A DNA stretch of 64,000 nt from Nitzschia sp. pyKryTriq1 (Eukaryota > Bacillariophyta > Bacillariophyceae > Bacillariales > Bacillariaceae). This document shows positions 58,852 to 64,000 of this stretch, piece after piece. The DNA lies in contig OY101116.1 of the NCBI GenBank assembly GCA_956465555.1, positions 3,844,001 to 3,908,000 of the forward strand, written 5' to 3'. The position numbers and the translations under genes were made by a program. The first letter of the stretch is position 1. Each line of letters opens with the position of its first letter. The notes beneath the pieces are model-generated. The model made no database searches. It was not told the origin of the DNA and saw nothing but the letters and a program-made list of their open reading frames with translations.

Positions 58852-60680
58852 ATGTTGCGACAATGTTCTACTAGTAGTAGAATATTTGCTGGACGGAGGA
58901 TACCGACGGGAGGTGGATGGACGATGACGACGACGACGACGACGGCACCTCGATCCAACCACATTTTTCTAGCAGGGCATCCGCATCAAAAAATGCAACT
59001 GGCAATGCGACAGCATTCCCAAAAGTCGGCATTTACTACAACTTCGGCGAGTACCAGTAGTTTGAGTCGAAACAAGATCAACATCTGGGAGAAAATCAAG
59101 GCAAGACCAGTGGAATACATGTCCATTCCTTGTGTGGCTGCGTTTGTGGGAATTACTGTAAGTCATCAAGTACCATTAAGACTCTATTTCGTATTAAAAT
59201 GTCTACGAACGAACTGAAGACAGTCGTACGTTTCTTGCTTTCTCATCATCATGATCATCGTTTTATTTTTATTTTTTAAATATTGAAACCACCACAAAAA
59301 TAGACCAATTGGATGGGTGTCAAAATGCTTTTTTATCCCATCAACTATGTGGGTTTGGATTGGCATCGATGGCCCGACACTCCATATGGAATACTGGGAT
59401 GGCAAGGAGTCGTTCCGACCAAGACAGAGATCATGGCCAAACGACTTGTCAAAATTGTGACGACGCAGTTGCTGTCCTTGGAAGAAGCCTTTGGGCGACT
59501 GGATCCGAACGAATTGAGTCACTATTTAGGACCGGCCATTCAACAGTCCATTGAACGGGATTGTGGGACGGTATGGGCAGCCATTATGAAACCCGTATTG
59601 CCTTTGTTGCTCCCGTTGATAGTCACACGTCTTCAACGAGAGATCGATCAAGTCTTGGATTTAGATCAAATTGTTTTGGAGGCCTTTGTCCGAGATAAAG
59701 CCGTTTTGGTGGATCTGTTTCAAAAGGTGGGACGGGTCGAATTGGAATTTCTGGTCAATTCGGGATTTGGTTTTGGATTTTTGTTGGGATTGGCGCAAAT
59801 GGCCGCCTGGGCTCGGATTTCGGCTCCCTGGACATTGCCCGCGGCAGGAGCTCTGGTAGGATATGTGACCAATTGGATTGCCATTAAACTCTTGTTTGAA
59901 CCGGCCGAACCGGTCAATGTGGCCAATTTAGTGGTGATTCAAGGATTGTTTGAGAGTCGACAAGTGGAAGTTTCCGATGAATTTGGACAATTCATGAATC
60001 AGCGGGTGTTGAACTCGGCCTCGTTGTTGAAAGATTTGGCTAGTGGAGAAGATCATGGAGATCTCTACCACTTTTTGCGGCGACACCTTCCCTACCCGAT
60101 TCCTTCGCACATTCTCAAGGCGGCCGTGGCGGGGATTGCCGAAATTGCCGACCACCCCCATCGATATCCCCATGTGCATCGTTACGTCTCGGAACGACTG
60201 GATATTGAAAAGACCCTAGCACGACGACTCAAACTATTGTCACCCAAGGAGTTTGAAGATCTCTTGCATCCCGTCTTTCAAGAAGATGAAGCCACTTTGA
60301 TTGCGACGGGAGGAGTTCTGGGGTTGATTGCTGGCGCATTTCAAACGAAATTAGGATGGGGTGGAGTCAATGCGACCCCGCGTGCATGGGCAACGATTGC
60401 CTTTACGCTGATTTCCTCGGCAGCGTTGTATGCGCACCAAAAGTACGAAGAAATCCTGGACGAACCCTTGGCATCCCAGGAACGCCCCCAACTACGACGA
60501 CGGGAAACTATTTTACGTCAAGTGGAAATGGGAGATCCTGCACCGGTTCCCATTGAAAGATTCGTCCCAGCCGTCGTCAACGACACGGTCGAACAGATTA
60601 TTCATCATCCCAAACTTCCCGAGATCCCAATCTTGCATCGCAGTCGCGGCAATGATAAAGACGACTCCTCTAACAGATAA
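58852..60680 (+). CDS. DUF445 membrane protein, two repeats, probable mitochondrial presequence
   Basis: Exons 58852-59157 and 59304-60680, with a 146-base intron (gtaagt donor, aatag acceptor), give 560 residues. The splice rebuilds the family signature exactly: AAFVGIT|TNWMGVKMLFYP. A second copy reads GALVGYVTNWIAIKLLFEPA at about 290-309, so the protein has two DUF445 units. Between and after them lie long helices (AKRLVKIVTTQLLSLEEAF, LLPLIVTRLQREIDQVL) and the end LGLIAGAFQTKLGWGGVNA. The family is a bacterial and plastid/mitochondrial membrane protein group without a settled role. The N-terminus is Arg/Ser/Thr-rich with no acidic residues (STSSRIFAGRRIP), as in a mitochondrial presequence. 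Confidence 0.8.
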
Positions 60681-60925
60681 TACACAGTGCATGAATGCGT
60701 AATACGAGTACAGTAGCAGTAGTCTAGAGTCTAGTCTAGCTAGTTCTTGTTTTGATTTCATCTACAACATACATAGATAAACCAGGACGATACTGTGTCG
60801 CTGGCCACCCAACAGAAAACGACAAAAACAACGATCCGACGACCCACATCAATATAAACTGTTACTAATATGATAAAACATAGCTGGTCCTCTGCGGTCA
60901 TTGAAGAACTGCACAAGCTTGTTGT

Positions 60926-62296
60926 TTACAACCATAATGAAGAAAGAACCACCGAAACGATGCCACCGCCCACCATGATGATCCAAGCATGCTGTCCACG
61001 GGAAGCGGCTCCCGAGTTGTTTTTGTCACCGTTCGAGCCATCGCCATTCCCGTCCTTGCCATCACTACCACTGCTACCGTCACCGCTGCCATCACTGGTG
61101 CTACTGCCGCTTCCAGGAGGCGCAAACTTGATGGCTGCCGCACCGCCGGTACCACCTTTGCCGCCCTTTCCATCGTCCACAAACAATCGAAAGTCTCCGG
61201 TAGGATTGTCCGCCGCCGTACGGGCCCAGTGGACATAGACGTAGTATCGATCGCGATCCCGGGTCGGGACCGTGTATTGGGTCAAGGGGCGAGTGACCGA
61301 GGCGGCTCCAAAGGAGCATTTAGCAGGATCGGTCACGTCGGTAGTGTACGACCCTTCCACACATTTCTTGTCATCGCAGGTGCCTCCATTATAGACACTA
61401 AAGTAGATTCCGTCAAAGTTGAAGGCGCCGCACGCACTGATAGTGACGTCTCCACCGGTGCCGAAGAATTGGTACCAAACTCCCGGATACAAGTCAATGG
61501 CGCCACAATAGCCTTCGGCGACCTCACTAATGGCGGCATTCGTCGTCGTGCCCTCTATCATGGTATTGTCCCGGGGCAATGGACCAATGGCATCGATGCA
61601 ATCGTTGTTGCGCGGAAAGGTAGGAACCGCAAAGTTCATCCACACAGTACCCGGGCCCGTGTCCGTTTCTTGCACCAAAATGTAGTAACTCTGTCCGAGA
61701 TAGGTAGGAAAGTCCACGGCTGTCGAAAGCGTATCCCATTCTCCCGTTTCCTTGCGCTTGATCACGCCACACTCAAAGTTGGGGTTGGTGGTCCCTGTGA
61801 CACATCGCAGGGCATCGCAAGTCCCCGTAAAGACGGATATTTTGACTTTGATTTCGGTCCGCTCTTCACAAGTGGACGCTCGTAGGATTTGACCCGTTCC
61901 ATTGACCCACCACCAAATACCAGGAGTATTAATCTCGACACCACACACACCTCCCGTGACATTATCGACCGTTTGCGTTGCTGTATTTCCTGGAGAAAAG
62001 ACTTCATTGATAGGACGAGGACCCGCGGCGCCGGAACAACTATCCATTTCGGGTTTTGGCTCCACCTGACTGGAAACCTCTGAAAAAGAATAAAGGAGAA
62101 GAAGAAGAGCAAGAGCAAGAGCAAGTGAGAAGGTGATCACTGCATCAGAGGCGAAACATCGACAAAGCTTCGGGGGGATCGATGAATTAATGGCTATGCA
62201 TGGATGGAAGACTTGTTCTGCATGCATGATGAACGACCTACCATTCAGCTGGGCGAGAAAGCCCCAGATACCGAATAATATCAGAGACTTGTACAT
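60926..62296 (-). CDS. Secreted GPI-anchored protein with two Cys-rich beta repeats
   Basis: Exons 62242-62296 and 60926-62079 are joined over a 162-base in-frame intron (gtaggt donor, tttcag acceptor), giving 402 residues. The intron read-through would wrongly insert a membrane-like LALALALLLLLY segment. The signal peptide is MYKSLILFGIWGFLAQL. Two homologous repeats follow, about 30-160 and 180-310. Each starts with C-x-x-A-x-G-P and has CG then PG(V/I)W, then T(I/R)SAC/STC, then (S/T)VYNGGTCD or VFTGTCDALRCV. A Gly/Ser/Asp/Lys-rich stretch leads to a C-terminal hydrophobic segment (WIIMVGGGIVSVVLSSLWL) without a basic tail, as for GPI attachment. It is probably a cell-surface or frustule-associated protein. 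I do not recognise a named family, though similar repeats occur in stramenopile secreted proteins. Confidence 0.7.
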   Translation of the reverse strand: MYKSLILFGIWGFLAQLNGRSFIMHAEQVFHPCIAINSSIPPKLCRCFASDAVITFSLALALALLLLLYSFSEVSSQVEPKPEMDSCSGAAGPRPINEVFSPGNTATQTVDNVTGGVCGVEINTPGIWWWVNGTGQILRASTCEERTEIKVKISVFTGTCDALRCVTGTTNPNFECGVIKRKETGEWDTLSTAVDFPTYLGQSYYILVQETDTGPGTVWMNFAVPTFPRNNDCIDAIGPLPRDNTMIEGTTTNAAISEVAEGYCGAIDLYPGVWYQFFGTGGDVTISACGAFNFDGIYFSVYNGGTCDDKKCVEGSYTTDVTDPAKCSFGAASVTRPLTQYTVPTRDRDRYYVYVHWARTAADNPTGDFRLFVDDGKGGKGGTGGAAAIKFAPPGSGSSTSDGSGDGSSGSDGKDGNGDGSNGDKNNSGAASRGQHAWIIMVGGGIVSVVLSSLWL

Positions 62297-62858
62297 TTTT
62301 CAAGGATTTTTCAAAGGATCAAGCAAAACAAGCTTATACTAGAGAGTAAGAGAAGGAGCCTTTTCCAATAGGTCTTAGAGTTTGCTTTCAACAGTCCACC
62401 AAGAATGACAATACAGACGAGAGAGCCACCATTGTTGGGGAAAAAATACTCATCGCGATCATAATATCGAGCATCGAGAACAGAATAGAGACGCAAGATT
62501 GCGATAGGACACGATCGATGACCCATCGGATCTACGAAATGACCCTCCCAAAATCATAAATCGGAAGAAAACAGAGAAAAAAGGGGGAAAATCAGAAAGA
62601 ATTGAAAATGTAATGGGCATTTTTATTATTTTCTGCTGTTGGTTGTTTGAGCTGAGCCAGTCATGCATATTGGGTCGTGTGAATCGGCGGCGGCGGATGC
62701 ATGATTCTCCACTAGAGCTATCGTGCCAATACCAGATATAGTAGTAGAGAAAGCTAGAACGGGAAGGGAAGCAGTCCATACTATATCTGTAGAGAGGCTA
62801 CATACAAAAAAGTCAGTCTACTCGAGCTACTGCAGCTCTCGTTTGTCGTATGTAACTT
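62297..62858. other. Intergenic region
   Basis: These 560 bases lie between two minus-strand genes. It is A/T-rich with no recognised motif; short frames only. Confidence 0.35.
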
Positions 62859-64000
62859 TCACTCTGGCTCTTTGGTAATGACCCACTGAATCCACTTTTC
62901 CAACAAATCAAAAGGCCACGTAATCAAACTGAATGGGAATGGGACTTGAAACGAAAAATTGTTCTTGTATTGAACTTCCATTTGCGTCCAGAATCCGAGC
63001 GCGGCCACGGAAAATCCTATGATTTCATCCAGTGGCGAGGCCTCTTGGCCTGTTTCATCAATCCATCCAAACATTGTTACTCCTCGTTTATAGAGCATTC
63101 GTAAAATAGCCCGCGAAAACATGAGCCCTCCCACCATGGCCGAAGTCGACGCTGTCAATACTCGTTGGATCCGCCAGGCAATATTCATGGACGCTGCCTT
63201 GCATCCCCATCCCACAACGACGGGCACCCATTGATGATAATCTTTGGGAACGACTAATCGGATGGGAGGCTCCAAAACCCAATGGGCAACTCTTTCCATA
63301 TAATAGGACAGTGTCAAACTCAACGCAATGACTCGTGCATATTCCTTTTCCAACACGGCGGCCACTCCGAGCCAGGTTGTGTAGAGCGCTCCTGCAGCTT
63401 GGTTGATTTTGGACGGATCTACCGTTTTGAGTACAATATTAGTTTGACGTAAAAACAAGTCCTTGCGATCGAGATCATCCCACGCTACATTGGAAGTCGC
63501 ATCAATTACTTTGATCGCTTCATCAGTCAAATCTTGAATCGCTTCCACCATAATTTCCCATCCACAATATCTTGCCGCTTGAATGGAACTAAACAATGTC
63601 GGATAGTATCCACCGGCAAAACAATAGACCAAGCCAATTTGTGCCAAAATAGCATCCTGTGGCAAGGCTTGATAAAATCGCACAATCGAGCGAGCGACTG
63701 CCAACGTCGGTGGCAATACCGCCTTTCCACACGAAATAACTCCTTGCGTCACAGTCCCGACGACTCGAACCAAACCATTCAAAGCATCACCATTTGCAGC
63801 ATGATGATGATGATGATGTTGATGTTCAAACAAGTCTTGTCCACCCGCCCGTGTCTCTGAAAGTGCCTTTTCCAAATGGAATTTGACATCATCTTGCCGG
63901 CGATGGTTGTACTTGTAGTGGCGAGTATTGCGGGACGTTCGTCGGCGTTGCCGATGATCGACGTTCTTGACGTTGACGACTCGACCCCAGTGACGCCAAG
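62859..64000 (-). CDS. Membrane protein, 5' end beyond the window
   Basis: About 380 residues are visible. The frame stays open to the right edge (VVNVKNVDHRQRRRTSRNTR, then HYKYNHRRQDDVKFHLEKAL), and there is no in-frame ATG in that stretch, so the start lies outside. The N-terminal visible part is very basic, followed by a His run (EHQHHHHHHAANG). Hydrophobic segments then include AILAQIGLVYCFAGGYYPTLF, ARVIALSLTLSYYME, VPVVVGWGCKAASMNIAW and STSAMVGGLMFSRAILRML. The C-terminus is amphipathic and aromatic (FSFQVPFPFSLITWPFDLLE). I do not recognise the family. Confidence 0.6.
   Translation of the reverse strand, partial: WRHWGRVVNVKNVDHRQRRRTSRNTRHYKYNHRRQDDVKFHLEKALSETRAGGQDLFEHQHHHHHHAANGDALNGLVRVVGTVTQGVISCGKAVLPPTLAVARSIVRFYQALPQDAILAQIGLVYCFAGGYYPTLFSSIQAARYCGWEIMVEAIQDLTDEAIKVIDATSNVAWDDLDRKDLFLRQTNIVLKTVDPSKINQAAGALYTTWLGVAAVLEKEYARVIALSLTLSYYMERVAHWVLEPPIRLVVPKDYHQWVPVVVGWGCKAASMNIAWRIQRVLTASTSAMVGGLMFSRAILRMLYKRGVTMFGWIDETGQEASPLDEIIGFSVAALGFWTQMEVQYKNNFSFQVPFPFSLITWPFDLLEKWIQWVITKEPE

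Noticed and set aside
1-64000. CRISPR arrays, bacterial operons, ribosome-binding sites, rRNA or tRNA genes
   Set aside because: Genes have introns and eukaryotic spacing; no regularly spaced direct repeats and no RNA gene signatures were found by eye.

Overview
The window looks like nuclear DNA from a diatom, probably a pennate one. Four things point that way: a cyclin of the diatom-expanded type, presequences with an ASAF-like signal/plastid junction (FPP and FPIRP after the signal peptide), a lysine/serine-rich silaffin-like protein tail, and intron-sparse genes with short GT-AG introns (43-200 nt scale). The species cannot be fixed from the sequence. Both window edges cut genes.

Layout. 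0-3 kb: the end of an ABC transporter that stops before its nucleotide-binding domain, then sulfotransferase copy A. 3-12 kb: a spliced repeat-associated gene with a FAR1-like look, two hypothetical genes, a long gene-poor stretch and a mitochondrial-type 2OG-Fe(II) oxygenase. 12-16.3 kb: a whole DDE transposase reading frame abutting sulfotransferase copy B, which lies inverted relative to copy A. 16.8-27.3 kb: three paralogous secretory-pathway NAD(P)-dependent SDR enzymes, two ending in SDEL. Among them sit an F-box protein, a cyclin, a multi-pass membrane protein and a MYND-finger pseudogene. 28-40 kb: a DUF1611-type P-loop protein, a plastid-targeted DapE-like peptidase, a TRIC-like channel, a secretory protein with two SET domains, an SASA esterase with a silaffin-like tail and a membrane-anchored Hsp70. 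40-43 kb: repeat-rich DNA with a decayed element. 43-64 kb: a two-HMG-box protein, a third sulfotransferase, PIG-T, a Myb protein shaped like a telomere-repeat factor, a second HMG protein, a plastid-targeted small protein, a saccharopine-dehydrogenase-like protein, a DUF445 protein, a GPI-anchored repeat protein and an edge-cut membrane protein.

The strongest novelty is the protein at 18521-19792 (minus). An N-terminal F-box is followed by a segment that lines up with the whole histone H3 fold, including the H3 RRYQ(K/R)S helix, and then by a segment that lines up with the histone H4 fold. It reads as a diverged H3-H4 doublet fused to a ubiquitin-ligase adaptor.

There are no operons. Functional themes recur: secretory-pathway chemistry (three sulfotransferases, three SDRs, PIG-T, a GPI protein, a SET protein, the esterase), chromatin (two HMG proteins, the Myb protein, the F-box/histone protein) and plastid proteins. 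Intergenic DNA is full of short palindromic GTAC/ACCGGT motifs. Several genes carry short in-frame introns that a simple reading-frame scan misses; splice-corrected models are given.
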